Positions 7,830 through 16,039 of a stretch of DNA of 49,249 nucleotides are shown piece after piece (within the stretch, counting starts at the first letter, position 1; each line of letters begins with the position of its first letter). Origin of the DNA: Desertibaculum subflavum (GTDB lineage Bacteria > Pseudomonadota > Alphaproteobacteria > Ferrovibrionales > Ferrovibrionaceae); assembly GCA_003576705.1 (NCBI GenBank), contig QOZS01000041.1:1-49249 (forward strand), read 5' to 3'. Both the position numbers and the translations under genes were made by a program. The notes under the pieces are model-generated. The model was not told the DNA's origin. It worked only from the letters and a program-made list of their open reading frames with translations, and ran no database searches.

Positions 7830-8806
7830 AGATCTGCATCTACGGTGCCGGCGCCATGGGGGCGCATATCGGCGCGCTGCTGCACCGGAACGGCGTCGAG
7901 GTCACCCTGGTCGCGCGCGGCCCGCATCTCGCGGCCATGCAGCAGAACGGCCTGAAGGTGATCGAGGAGGGCGGCGAGGAATTCACCGTCCGTCCGCGCG
8001 TGACTGCCGATCCGCGCGAGGCCGGGCCGCAGGACTACGTCATCATCGCGCTGAAGGCGCATTCCGTGCCGGGGATCGTTCCGCAGCTCGCGCCCCTGCT
8101 CGGTCCCGAGACTGCGGTGATGACGGCGCAGAACGGCGTGCCCTGGTGGTATTTCCACAAGCTGCAGGGCCCCTGGGAGGGCACGCGCCTCGAATCGGTC
8201 GATCCCGGCGGCGTGCAATGGAGCGGCATCGGGCCTGACCGCGCCATCGGCACCGTGCTATGGGGCGCCTGCGAGCTGGTGGCGCCGGGCGTGGTCAAGC
8301 ATCAGCATGGCGACCGCATGCCGGTCGGCGAACCGGACGGCAGCCGCAGCCCACGCGTCGAGGCGCTGAGCAAGGCGCTGATCGCCGCCGGATTCAAGTC
8401 GCCGGTCCGGCCGAAGATCCGCGACGAGATCTGGATGAAGCTGTGGGGCAACCTGTCGTTCAACCCGGTCAGCGCGCTGGTGCACGGCACGCTCGCCTGG
8501 ATGGCGCGCGACCGGGATTGCCACGCGGTCTTACGGCCGATGATGGAGGAGGCCAAGGCGATCGCCGAGAAACTCGGTGTGCGCTTCGCCATGACCATCG
8601 ACGCGCGCATCAAGACGGCGGAAGATGTCGGCGAGCACAAGACCTCGATGCTGCAGGATCTGGAAGCGAACCGTCCGATGGAGATCGACGCGCTGGTCAC
8701 CGTGGTGAGCGAGCTCGGCCGCCTGGTCGGCGTGCCGACGCCGACCATCGACGTGGTGCAGCACCTGGTGGCCGCGCGGGCGCGCGTCGCGGGAGTCTTT
8801 GCATGA
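7826..8806 (+). CDS. ketopantoate reductase (PanE/ApbA) family NADP oxidoreductase
   Basis: This 326-residue protein has an N-terminal Rossmann domain with GAGAMGAHIG at residues 7-16. Its C-terminal domain includes KIRDEIWMKLWGNLSFNPVSAL, where the Lys and Asn match the PanE catalytic and substrate-binding positions. The family reduces 2-oxo acids with NADPH; true PanE makes pantoate. Sitting inside an operon with a CoA ligase and two M20 hydrolases, this copy more likely acts on another 2-oxo or 2-hydroxy acid than in pantothenate synthesis. That is inference. It overlaps both neighbours by four bases (ATGA). Confidence 0.8.
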   Translation: MKICIYGAGAMGAHIGALLHRNGVEVTLVARGPHLAAMQQNGLKVIEEGGEEFTVRPRVTADPREAGPQDYVIIALKAHSVPGIVPQLAPLLGPETAVMTAQNGVPWWYFHKLQGPWEGTRLESVDPGGVQWSGIGPDRAIGTVLWGACELVAPGVVKHQHGDRMPVGEPDGSRSPRVEALSKALIAAGFKSPVRPKIRDEIWMKLWGNLSFNPVSALVHGTLAWMARDRDCHAVLRPMMEEAKAIAEKLGVRFAMTIDARIKTAEDVGEHKTSMLQDLEANRPMEIDALVTVVSELGRLVGVPTPTIDVVQHLVAARARVAGVFA

Positions 8807-10056
8807 GCTCCGAGATTGCGCTGAAGGTTGCGCAAGCCGTCGACGAGAACCGGCTGTGGCAGCGGCTGATGACGATGGCGCGCCACGGGGCGACGCCGAA
8901 GGGCGGCGTCAACCGCCAGGCCCTGTCGGCCGAAGATCGGGCCGCCCGAGCCGAGCTGACGGCCTGGGCGACAAAGCTCGGCTTCGCCGTGGCGCAGGAC
9001 GATGCGGCCAATCTCTATGTCCGACGCGCCGGCACCGAGGCGGAGGCACCGCCCGTGGTCACCGGCAGTCATCTCGACAGCCAGCCGACCGGCGGCAAGT
9101 TCGACGGCGCCTATGGCGTGCTGGCGGGCTTCGAGGTGCTGGAGGCGCTGGAGCGCGCCGGCATCAAGACGAAGCGCCCGATCGAGGTGGTGGCCTGGAC
9201 CAACGAGGAGGGCAGCCGCTTCCAGCCCGGCGCCATGGGCTCCGCCATCTATGCCGGCAAGTACCGGCTGCCCGACCATCTGAATTCCGTCGACCGCGAC
9301 GGCGTAGCGCTCGGGCCCGAGCTCGCCGCAACCTTGAAGGCGCTCGACGTGCCACGCCGGCCGATCGGCGGTGCGGTCACCGCCTATGTGGAGGCGCATA
9401 TCGAGCAGGGCCCGATCCTGGAGAGCCAGCAGCTGCAGATCGGCGCCGTCACCCTGGTGCAGGGCTCGCGCCGCTACACAATCGAGGTGACCGGCGAGGA
9501 GGCGCATGCCGGCACCACGCCACTGAAGCTGCGCAAGGATGCCATGAAGGCCGCCGCCGCCATCGTGCTGGCTCTGGAGCAGGCCTTTGACGACCCGACC
9601 GACACCGTGCGCTACACGGTCGGCCGGTTCGACGTCTTCCCCGGCTCGGCCAACACCGTGCCCGGCCGTGTCTTCTTCACCATCGACTTCCGCCATCCCG
9701 ACCGCGCGACGCTGACGACCTTGACCGACAAGATCGAAGGCATCGCCAAGGCCAACGCGCGCGGCTGCGAGGTGAAGGTTACGCGGATCAGCGACGTCTC
9801 GCCGACACCCTTCGATCCCGCCGTGATCGGCCTGGTGCGCGCCAGCGCCGCGGCGCTGAACATGCCGAGCATGGAGATGATCTCCGGCGCCGGTCACGAC
9901 GCCATGCACATCGCCCATCTCTGTCCGACCGGCATGGTCTTCGTGCCCTGCGCCCGCGGCATCAGCCATAATGAGGTCGAGAGCGCGACGCCCGCCGATC
10001 TCGCCGCCGGCGCGCGCGTGCTCGCCGCAACCCTGGTCGAGCTCGCCAACCGATGA
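8803..10056 (+). CDS. M20 Zn-dependent hydrolase, N-carbamoyl-L-amino acid hydrolase / allantoate amidohydrolase type
   Basis: This 417-residue metallo-amidohydrolase of the AmaB/HyuC/AllC branch of M20 shows the metal-site segments GSHLDSQPTGGKFDGAYGV (His and Asp ligands), TNEEGSRF (catalytic and ligand Glu), AYVEAHIEQGP (His ligand) and GAGHDAMHIA. The family removes a carbamoyl or ureido group from N-carbamoyl amino acids, 3-ureidopropionate or allantoate. I cannot choose between these by eye. The gene overlaps the flanking genes by ATGA on both sides and sits with a second, different M20 enzyme. Together with the oxalyl-CoA-ligase-like protein this hints at ureide or purine-derived nitrogen breakdown. 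Confidence 0.85.
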   Translation: MSSEIALKVAQAVDENRLWQRLMTMARHGATPKGGVNRQALSAEDRAARAELTAWATKLGFAVAQDDAANLYVRRAGTEAEAPPVVTGSHLDSQPTGGKFDGAYGVLAGFEVLEALERAGIKTKRPIEVVAWTNEEGSRFQPGAMGSAIYAGKYRLPDHLNSVDRDGVALGPELAATLKALDVPRRPIGGAVTAYVEAHIEQGPILESQQLQIGAVTLVQGSRRYTIEVTGEEAHAGTTPLKLRKDAMKAAAAIVLALEQAFDDPTDTVRYTVGRFDVFPGSANTVPGRVFFTIDFRHPDRATLTTLTDKIEGIAKANARGCEVKVTRISDVSPTPFDPAVIGLVRASAAALNMPSMEMISGAGHDAMHIAHLCPTGMVFVPCARGISHNEVESATPADLAAGARVLAATLVELANR

Positions 10057-11228
10057 CATCCCAAAAAGCCTCTACGACCACCGCCGACGGTCTGGTCGCG
10101 ATCCTGTCCGAGCTGATCGCCCGGCCCTCGCACTATCCGCCCGGCGACACCCGCGAGATCTGCGCCTACGCGGCAGAGCGCTTGAACAAGGCCGGCTATG
10201 CCGTCGAAACCCTGAGCCGCACCGACACCTGGGACAATGTCGTCGCCAGGCTCGGCAAGGGCCAGCCCTCGCTCGTCTTCAACGCCCATGCCGACACGGT
10301 CGGGGTCGGCGAGCGCGAGAAGTGGAAGACGGATCCGTTCAAGGCACATGTCGAGGACGGCAAGGTGTTCGGCCTCGGCGCCGGCAATTGCAAGGGCTCG
10401 ATGGCGGTGCAGATCTGGCTCGCCGAGGAGGTCGCCCGCCGCGGCGGCCCGGCCAAGGGCGAGGTGGTCTTCACCTTCGTCGCCGACGAGGAGCATCTCG
10501 GCCCGGACGGCATGTTCTATCTGCGCGAGACCGGGAAGGTGAAGCCGACCTGGCTGGTGCTGGGCGCGCAGACCGAGAACCAGATGATCACCGAGGAGCG
10601 TGGCATCCTGTGGGCCCGAATCACCACGCATGGCCGCGCCGCCCATGCCGGCAAGCCGGATGCAGGCGACAACGCCATCCTGCGCATGATGCGCGTGCTG
10701 GACGCGCTGCACCGCGACCTCTCCCCCAAGCTCGCAGGCCGCGTCGCCGGCGACAAGAAATCGACCATCAATCTCGGCCGCATCCAGGGCGGGCACAACA
10801 CCAACGTGGTGCCGAGCCATTGCTTCGCCGAGATCGACCGGCGGCTGCTGCCGGAAGAGAAGGTCGGCGAGGCCTTCGCCGAGATGAAGGAAATCCTGCT
10901 CGCTCTGGACGAGCCGACCGGCACGGTCGAGATCGAATTCCTGACTGGCACCAACGGCTTCACCGCGCCGAAGGATGGCGAGGGCGTGAAGGCCTTCGCC
11001 GCCGCCATCGAATCCGTGACCGGGAAGCCGGCGCGATTTCTGAATGCAACCGGCGTGTCGGACGGACGCTATTTCGCCGATGACGGGATCGAGATTCTCA
11101 ATCTCGGCCCCGGCTCCGGCGCCGAAGGCCATGCCGCCAACGAGAGCGTGCCGATCGCCGAGATGGTGGAATCGGCGCGCATCCAGCTGATGGCGGTGGA
11201 AAAGCTGCTGGGGCTCAAGCGCAGCTGA
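10053..11228 (+). CDS. M20 family metallopeptidase (ArgE/DapE/ACY1-like)
   Basis: This 391-residue two-domain dizinc hydrolase has the metal and catalytic motifs FNAHADTVG (His, Asp), GAGNCKGSMA and VADEEHLGPDG (Glu-Glu). The dimerisation lid includes HGRAAHAGKPDAGDNA. Members cleave N-acyl amino acids or dipeptides. The relationship to ArgE or DapE proper is uncertain, because the operon has no arginine or lysine biosynthesis genes. It overlaps the preceding M20 gene by four bases, and the phosphodiesterase gene follows after 12 bases. Confidence 0.82.
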   Translation: MTSQKASTTTADGLVAILSELIARPSHYPPGDTREICAYAAERLNKAGYAVETLSRTDTWDNVVARLGKGQPSLVFNAHADTVGVGEREKWKTDPFKAHVEDGKVFGLGAGNCKGSMAVQIWLAEEVARRGGPAKGEVVFTFVADEEHLGPDGMFYLRETGKVKPTWLVLGAQTENQMITEERGILWARITTHGRAAHAGKPDAGDNAILRMMRVLDALHRDLSPKLAGRVAGDKKSTINLGRIQGGHNTNVVPSHCFAEIDRRLLPEEKVGEAFAEMKEILLALDEPTGTVEIEFLTGTNGFTAPKDGEGVKAFAAAIESVTGKPARFLNATGVSDGRYFADDGIEILNLGPGSGAEGHAANESVPIAEMVESARIQLMAVEKLLGLKRS

Positions 11229-11240
11229 AAGGCAGAGCTG

Positions 11241-12059
11241 ATGTTCGTCATCGCCCAGATCTCGGACACGCATATCAAGCCGGAAGGCAGGCTCGCTTAC
11301 GACCGCGTGGATACCGCGGCGGCACTCGCGACCTGCGTCGCCGCCATCAACAGGCTCGACCCGAAGCCGGACCTGGTCCTCGCGACCGGCGACCTGGTCG
11401 ATGCCGGCCGGCGCGACGAATACGATCGGCTGCGCAGCCTGCTCGCGCCGCTCGACATGCCGGTCTACCTGATCCCCGGCAACCACGACGACCGCGACGC
11501 CATGCGTGCCGTCTTCCCCGACCACCGCTATCTCGGCAGCGAGGGCTTCATCCAGTACGCGGTGGAGAACCTGCCGATCCGCCTCCTCGCCCTCGACACG
11601 CTGATCCCGGGCAAAGGCGGCGGCGAGCTGTGCGACGAGCGCCTCGCCTGGCTCGACCGCACGCTCTCGGCGGCACCGGAGCGCCCCACCATCGTGTTCC
11701 TGCACCATCCCCCGTTCCGCAGCCACATCCCCGGCATGGACCAGTTCGGCCTCGCCGGCACCGTAGGGCTCAACGCCGTGATCCGCCGGCATGCCCAGGT
11801 GGAGCGTCTGCTCTGCGGCCATCTGCACCGGCCGATCGAGGTGCGCTTCGCCGGCACCATCGCCTCGACCTGCCCGAGCCCGGCGCACCAGATCAACCTG
11901 GACCTGCGGCCCGAAGGCCTGTTCGGCTACATCCTGGAGCCGCCGGGCTTCCAGCTGCATGTCCATGTGGAGGGCCACCCGCTGGTGACCCACACCGTGC
12001 CGATCGGCGACTGGCCCGGCCCCTACCCCTTCAGCTTCAAGCGCCCGCAGGCGAGCTGA
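11241..12059 (+). CDS. calcineurin-like metallophosphoesterase, CpdA/GpdQ type
   Basis: This 272-residue dimetal phosphoesterase shows all five signature blocks: ISDTHIKP (residues 7-14), ATGDLVDAG, PGNHDDRD, FLHHPPF and CGHLHRP. The spacing and the LIPGNHDD wording fit the cyclic-nucleotide phosphodiesterase CpdA / glycerophosphodiesterase GpdQ group. The substrate could be cAMP, a glycerophosphodiester or another phosphodiester. It is the last gene of the five-gene run. The stop at 12057-12059 is followed by a GC-rich hairpin repeat. Confidence 0.8.
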   Translation: MFVIAQISDTHIKPEGRLAYDRVDTAAALATCVAAINRLDPKPDLVLATGDLVDAGRRDEYDRLRSLLAPLDMPVYLIPGNHDDRDAMRAVFPDHRYLGSEGFIQYAVENLPIRLLALDTLIPGKGGGELCDERLAWLDRTLSAAPERPTIVFLHHPPFRSHIPGMDQFGLAGTVGLNAVIRRHAQVERLLCGHLHRPIEVRFAGTIASTCPSPAHQINLDLRPEGLFGYILEPPGFQLHVHVEGHPLVTHTVPIGDWPGPYPFSFKRPQAS

Positions 12060-12070
12060 TTAAGCGTCTT

Positions 12071-12101
12071 CGTCGTGGCCGGGACAAGCCCGGGCACGAC
12101 G
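12071..12101. repeat. GC-rich hairpin, dispersed-repeat type, possible terminator
   Basis: CGTCGTGGCCGGG-acaag-CCCGGGCACGACG folds into a long stem 11 bases after the phosphodiesterase stop. The wording (CGTCGTGGCCGGGACAAGCC...) resembles intergenic repeats common in alphaproteobacteria, where the element occurs many times per genome. Only one copy is in this window, so the dispersed nature is inference. It probably ends the operon transcript. Confidence 0.55.
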
Positions 12102-12155
12102 AGACAGATCTGGCAGAGTTGAGCAATATGGCCAGAACCGCTATGCGGTTCGCGG

Positions 12156-12231
12156 GGGCCTGTAGTTCAGCGGTTAGAACTCGCCGCTCATAACGGCGTT
12201 GTCGCAGGTTCGAATCCTGCCGGGCCCACCA
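12156..12231 (+). tRNA. tRNA with CAT anticodon (tRNA-Met or tRNA-Ile2)
   Basis: A 76-base cloverleaf. The acceptor stem GGGCCTG pairs with CGGGCCC, with discriminator A and an encoded CCA. The D-arm is GTTC...GAAC. The anticodon arm CGCCG-CTCATAA-CGGCG gives anticodon CAT, and the T-arm is GCAGG-TTCGAAT-CCTGC. It is not the initiator type, since the first pair G-C is intact and the three G-C pairs of an initiator anticodon stem are not clear. Elongator Met and lysidine-modified Ile2 cannot be separated safely by eye. Confidence 0.93.
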
Positions 12232-12242
12232 TCGCCCCCCGC

Positions 12243-12935
12243 TCAGCTCGCGAGCTTCACCGGTGGCTCGGTTTGGCTGCGCCGGGCAAGAATATCGGCA
12301 TCGCTCGCCTGCATCATCGCCTTGTAGACGTGCGGCGGATAGACCATGTGCGGCTTGGTCGGATCATGGGCCGGCTGTGGTATCGGACGCGCCGGGCGGG
12401 CGAACTTCGCCGGCGACTTGAATCGCTTGAGCTCTTCCGCCGAGATGCCGGCAAGCGCCACGACTTCAGGATCGATCCACGCCTCCGCGTCGATGGCTTT
12501 GCCTTCCGAGGTCGACACTTCGAGGGTCAGGTTTTCCGGCCCGGCAAAGTAGATCGACTTGCAGAAGCCGTGGTCGATATGGCCCGCCACCTCCACGCCG
12601 CGCGAGCGGATGCGGTCGCGCATGGTGAGCAGCGCCGCTTCCGTGTCGACGTTGAAGGCGATGTGCTGCAGCGTCCCCGGTGCGCAGGGCGCGCCGGGAT
12701 TGCCGGAATGCGTCTTGCCGATCTCGACAGGGATCTTGGCGATATCGGGCGTCTGCACGAAGGCGATCGAGCATTGGCCGTTCAGCTTGACGAAGCCGTG
12801 CCAGGCGCCCTGGACGCCGTGCATCCAGTAGAGCGCGACCAGCTCCATGCCCAGCACATCGGTGAAGAAGGCGATCTGCGCCTTGATGTCGGCGGTGCAG
12901 ATGGCGAAGTGGTGAATGCCGTTCGGCTTCGTCAT
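12243..12935 (-). CDS. VOC family (glyoxalase/extradiol dioxygenase fold) protein
   Basis: This 230-residue protein has paired beta-alpha-beta-beta-beta modules. The metal-ligand positions of the vicinal oxygen chelate fold are visible as His in GIHHFAICT, His in LQHIAFNV and Glu in NLTLEVSTS. The last 70 residues are Pro-rich and outside the domain. I chose the ATG at 12935 because GGGAGG lies just upstream; the frame extends to 12977 without a ribosome site. The substrate is unknown: dioxygenase, lyase or isomerase are all possible. It stands alone after the tRNA gene. Confidence 0.75.
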   Translation of the reverse strand: MTKPNGIHHFAICTADIKAQIAFFTDVLGMELVALYWMHGVQGAWHGFVKLNGQCSIAFVQTPDIAKIPVEIGKTHSGNPGAPCAPGTLQHIAFNVDTEAALLTMRDRIRSRGVEVAGHIDHGFCKSIYFAGPENLTLEVSTSEGKAIDAEAWIDPEVVALAGISAEELKRFKSPAKFARPARPIPQPAHDPTKPHMVYPPHVYKAMMQASDADILARRSQTEPPVKLAS

Positions 12936-12998
12936 GACGACCCTCCCGTCTGGTCCCGTGCCGGGCCGGTTGTTCACGCCGGGTTTCGGCCTGCCAGT

Positions 12999-13442
12999 CT
13001 AGCCCGCCCCGCGCGCCGTACGCACGATCAGAACGTCGGTGGCAAGCGGTTCGCCCATCACCTTCTCGGTCATCTGCAGTATGCGCGTCTTGAGCAGGTC
13101 GAGGTCGAGCTCGCCCGACCCGTCGTTGCGGCCGACCGGATTGGCGTTGAGGTCGCGCAGCCAGGCATCGCGCAGGCGTGGCATCATCTCGACCAGCTTC
13201 GGCTTGTTCGCCTCGGTCGTCTGCAGGGTCAGCGTGACGAAGTGGTAGAGCGGCGGCTTGTCCGGGCGCGGCAGCGGCACGGAAAGCGGGTCCAGCGGAA
13301 TGAAGACCGGTGGCGCCGGTACCTTCGCCACCTCCGCTTCGGGCTCATGCTTGCCGGCGAACAGGAAGAAATAGGCGGCACCACCGCCGCCGCCCAGCAA
13401 CAGCACCACTGCCACGATGATGATCAGAAGCTTCTTCGACAA
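12999..13442 (-). CDS. FliL-like single-pass membrane protein
   Basis: This 147-residue protein has a short cytoplasmic MSKK start and one strong membrane helix (about residues 5-28, LLIIIVAVVLLLGGGGGAAY). A periplasmic domain follows, resembling the flagellar basal-body protein FliL, with VPLPRPDKPPLYHFVTLTLQT and a C-terminal EKVMGEPLATDVLIV segment. FliL modulates stator function, but no flagellar gene is nearby, so it may be an orphan FliL homologue with another role. The gene lies 27 bases downstream of the DUF4865 gene on the same strand and may be co-transcribed. Confidence 0.5.
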   Translation of the reverse strand: MSKKLLIIIVAVVLLLGGGGGAAYFFLFAGKHEPEAEVAKVPAPPVFIPLDPLSVPLPRPDKPPLYHFVTLTLQTTEANKPKLVEMMPRLRDAWLRDLNANPVGRNDGSGELDLDLLKTRILQMTEKVMGEPLATDVLIVRTARGAG

Positions 13443-13469
13443 GGCGAGCCGCCCGGCCTTATGCCACGG

Positions 13470-14003
13470 TCAAGGCGCGTAGCCGATCACGTCGAAGCTC
13501 AAGGTGCAATCGGCATTGCTTTCGATCTCGCCCCGGCGGGACCAGAAGCTGAAATGGGTGATCTCCCATCGATCGGGATCCAGGCCGACCAGCCGGGCGA
13601 ACAGCCCTGGCTTCTTTGCCATCTCCAGGTTCTCGGCCTCTTCCTTCTTGGCAAGGGCTCTGAGATCGTCCTTCGGCCCGACCTTGTCGATCTCGACACA
13701 GGCCCAGACCGGGTCCGCCTCCGCGGCGCCACGGACAAAGGACAGCACCATCCAGGAGCGCACCCGCGGCCGGCCAAGCGTGCCGATGACCTCGGCGAAA
13801 AGCGGGTCGAGCAGGAATTTCTGCGCCGCCTCGTGGTCCTGCCAGAGATAGATCGGCGCGTAGATGTTCTCGGCCGAGTCGTAGAGATAGAACTTGTGGT
13901 CGAGGCCGGGACGGCCGGTGAATTTCGGATTTCGCGCCTGTACCCGGGCCTTGGCGGCCTCAAGCCCGGCAGGAAAGCGCATTGCGTATTGCATCGCGAT
14001 CAT
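13470..14003 (-). CDS. DUF4865 family protein
   Basis: This 177-residue protein begins MIAMQYAMRFP and contains AENIYAPIYLWQDHEAA, wording I associate with the DUF4865 family, found in proteobacteria and without a known reaction. The compact alpha-beta layout suggests a monooxygenase-like ferredoxin fold, but that is speculation. No clear ribosome site is near the ATG at 14003; a GAGG lies about 15 bases upstream. It sits 27 bases ahead of the FliL-like gene. Confidence 0.6.
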   Translation of the reverse strand: MIAMQYAMRFPAGLEAAKARVQARNPKFTGRPGLDHKFYLYDSAENIYAPIYLWQDHEAAQKFLLDPLFAEVIGTLGRPRVRSWMVLSFVRGAAEADPVWACVEIDKVGPKDDLRALAKKEEAENLEMAKKPGLFARLVGLDPDRWEITHFSFWSRRGEIESNADCTLSFDVIGYAP

Positions 14004-14034
14004 GGATGGACCGGCCGCTTCCTCGCCATTACAT

Positions 14035-14072
14035 GGCCCCTTGTCTCGAAGAAGGCTGCAATAAAGGGGGCC
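14035..14072 (-). terminator. weak hairpin after thiL
   Basis: On the minus strand GGCCCCCTTT and AAGGGGCC face each other across a 20-base loop, between the thiL stop (14116) and the next gene. No T-run follows. This is a plausible end of the long rib-nusB-thiL transcript but not a strong call. Confidence 0.3.
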
Positions 14073-14115
14073 GACCTGCCAGTGTCAACGCTGCATGCGT
14101 GCCATGCGCCCGCCG

Positions 14116-15105
14116 TCAGAAGTGACGGAACCCGGTGCGGGGGAGCGGTAGCGCATGGCCGTCGGCCGCGAGAACGCGCACGCCGCCGCCGGCGACGATG
14201 CGGCCGATGCGCGTGCAGGCGATCTCCGTGCTGGCGGTATCCGGCGCAGGGGCTCCGGCCGGCAAGGTGAAACAGAGCTCGTAGTCGTCGCCGCCGGTCA
14301 ACAGATCGGCAAGCCCGGCCTTGCCCGAAGCGAGGGCCGCGCGAGCGGCGGCGGAGATCGGCACGAGCTCCCCCTCGACCTCGGCACCCGCGCCGGAGGC
14401 GTCGCAGATATGACCGAGATCCGCGATCAACCCGTCGGAGACGTCGATCGCCGCGCAGGCCGGCCCGCCCCAGCCCCGAGCTGCCAAGATCCGACCCAGC
14501 GCTAGGCGCGGCGTCGGCAATTGGTGCCGTGCCAGCAGGCCGGCCGAAGCGGCGGCATCGAGCTCCAGGGTCTCGCCGCGCCGCAACCGCAGGCCCAGGG
14601 CCGCGTCGCCGATGGTGCCGGAGACCCAGATCTCGTCGCCCGGGCGGGCGGCGTTGCGCCGCAGCGCCCGCCCCGCCTCGACCTCGCCGACGGCGGTCAG
14701 GGTGAGAGCGACCGGCCCGTCCGTCGCAGTGGTATCGCCGCCGAGCAGAAGCGCGCCGAACAGCTTCTGGTCCTCGGCCAGGCCCGATGCAAAACGGGCG
14801 ATCCAGGCATCCTCCGTATCGCGTCGCCAGGCGCTGGCCAGCAGATAGCCGCGCGGGCGGGCGCCCATGGCCGCAAGGTCGGAAAGGTTCACGCGGAGCA
14901 GCTTGCGCGCGATCAGGTCGGGCGGATCATCGGGGAAAAAATGCACGCCGCCGATCATGGTGTCGGTGGTCAGCACGATCTCGCAGCCGGGCGTGGGCGC
15001 AAGAACCGCGGCGTCGTCGGTGAGGCCGAGCGCCTCCGGTGCGGCGAGCGGGGCGAAGAAGGTCGCGATCCGCTCGAATTCGCCGAGCGATCTGGCGCCG
15101 CTCAC
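14116..15105 (-). CDS. thiL: thiamine-monophosphate kinase ThiL
   Basis: This 329-residue enzyme phosphorylates thiamine monophosphate to thiamine diphosphate with ATP, the last step of the pathway. Visible ThiL motifs are SLGEFERIATFF at the start, LTDDAAVL, TTDTMIGGVHF, RVNLSDLAAMGA, GLLLGGDTT-like text at LLLGGDTTATDG, and AIDVSDGLIADLGHI. The start is a GTG at 15105 that overlaps the nusB TGA as GTGA, giving a protein of normal length. The frame runs on to 15402, but that part is a shadow of nusB. nusB-thiL adjacency is common in bacteria. Confidence 0.94.
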   Translation of the reverse strand: MSGARSLGEFERIATFFAPLAAPEALGLTDDAAVLAPTPGCEIVLTTDTMIGGVHFFPDDPPDLIARKLLRVNLSDLAAMGARPRGYLLASAWRRDTEDAWIARFASGLAEDQKLFGALLLGGDTTATDGPVALTLTAVGEVEAGRALRRNAARPGDEIWVSGTIGDAALGLRLRRGETLELDAAASAGLLARHQLPTPRLALGRILAARGWGGPACAAIDVSDGLIADLGHICDASGAGAEVEGELVPISAAARAALASGKAGLADLLTGGDDYELCFTLPAGAPAPDTASTEIACTRIGRIVAGGGVRVLAADGHALPLPRTGFRHF

Positions 15106-15593
15106 GTGTCCTTGCCGATATCGGCGCCGCGCACCTTGTGGGCTACGCGGTCGAGTACCGCGTTCACCAGATTCGGTTCGCCGCCGAAGAAGAAGGCGTG
15201 CGCCACGTCGATATATTCGCTGATCACCACGCGCGCCGGCACGTCGCGCCGCTCCGCCAGCTCGAAGACGCCGGCGCGCAGCACGGCACGTAGAACGGCT
15301 TCGAGCTTGTCGACCTCGCGCTCCTTTTGCAGTGCGTCCTGGATCAGCAGGTCGAGCTGCGCGCGGCACTTCTCCACGCCGCTCACCACGTCGCCGAACC
15401 ACGACTTGTCGCTCGCCGGATCCTTCGGCGCGTCGGTATCGCGCGGAAAGCCGTCGCGCTCGTAGTCTTCGATCACCCGGCTGGCGCGCCGGCCGCCGAC
15501 CTCCATCTCGTAGATCGCCTGCACGGCGGCGAGCCGCGCGGCCGAACGGCGCGCGCTGGAGAAGGGGCGTGGCCTAGCGGGAAGCGGCGTCAC
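15102..15593 (-). CDS. nusB: transcription antitermination factor NusB
   Basis: This 163-residue RNA-binding protein of the NusB family acts with NusE/S10 on boxA during rRNA antitermination. Recognisable parts are SARLAAVQAIYEM (the first helix, RNA contact), the middle FAELAERRDVPARVVISEY-like helix and the C-terminal FFFGGEPNLVNAVLDRVA. The N-terminus is Arg-rich. The start is a GTG at 15593 overlapping the ribH stop (GTGA), so it is translated by coupling. It is normal in length for alphaproteobacteria. Confidence 0.93.
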   Translation of the reverse strand: MTPLPARPRPFSSARRSAARLAAVQAIYEMEVGGRRASRVIEDYERDGFPRDTDAPKDPASDKSWFGDVVSGVEKCRAQLDLLIQDALQKEREVDKLEAVLRAVLRAGVFELAERRDVPARVVISEYIDVAHAFFFGGEPNLVNAVLDRVAHKVRGADIGKDT

Positions 15594-16036
15594 GATCGCG
15601 CGGTCTCCATGCTCCGCTTGATTTCCAGCATGCGCAGCGCGGCCTTGGCCGCGCCACCGCCCTTGTCGAGATCGTCGGGCTTGGCCCGCGCCCAGGCCTG
15701 GTCCTCGTCCTCGACGGTGATGATGCCGTTGCCGATCGGCACGGCGTGGTCGAGGGTCAGCTGCATCAGGCCGCGGGCGCTCTCGTTGGAAACGATGTCG
15801 TAATGCGTGGTCTCGCCGCGGATGACGCAGCCGAGCGCAACGAATGCATCGAAACGGCCGAGCGCCATGCGGATGGCGCCCGGGATCTCCAGTGCACCTG
15901 GCACCGTGAGCCGTTCGAACTGCGCGCCTGCCTGTTCCAGCGCCGCCATGGCACCGGTCGCCAACGCATCCGAGATATCCTCGTAGTAGCGCGCTTCGAC
16001 GAGGAGGACTTTCGGCCCCGAGAGATTCTGGGCCAT
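15590..16036 (-). CDS. ribH: 6,7-dimethyl-8-ribityllumazine synthase
   Basis: This 148-residue lumazine synthase condenses 5-amino-6-ribitylaminouracil with 3,4-dihydroxy-2-butanone 4-phosphate, the penultimate step of riboflavin synthesis, usually as an icosahedral or pentameric shell. The motifs are clear: VEARYYEDI, TVPGALEIPGAI, ALGCVIRGETTHYD and PIGNGIITVEDEDQA. It lies 3 bases after ribB and its stop overlaps the nusB start. Confidence 0.96.
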   Translation of the reverse strand: MAQNLSGPKVLLVEARYYEDISDALATGAMAALEQAGAQFERLTVPGALEIPGAIRMALGRFDAFVALGCVIRGETTHYDIVSNESARGLMQLTLDHAVPIGNGIITVEDEDQAWARAKPDDLDKGGGAAKAALRMLEIKRSMETARS

Positions 16037-16039
16037 CGT

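Noticed and set aside
12273..14270. 665-codon plus-strand frame
   Set aside because: Shadow across three minus-strand genes (VOC, FliL-like, DUF4865) with no motif of its own.
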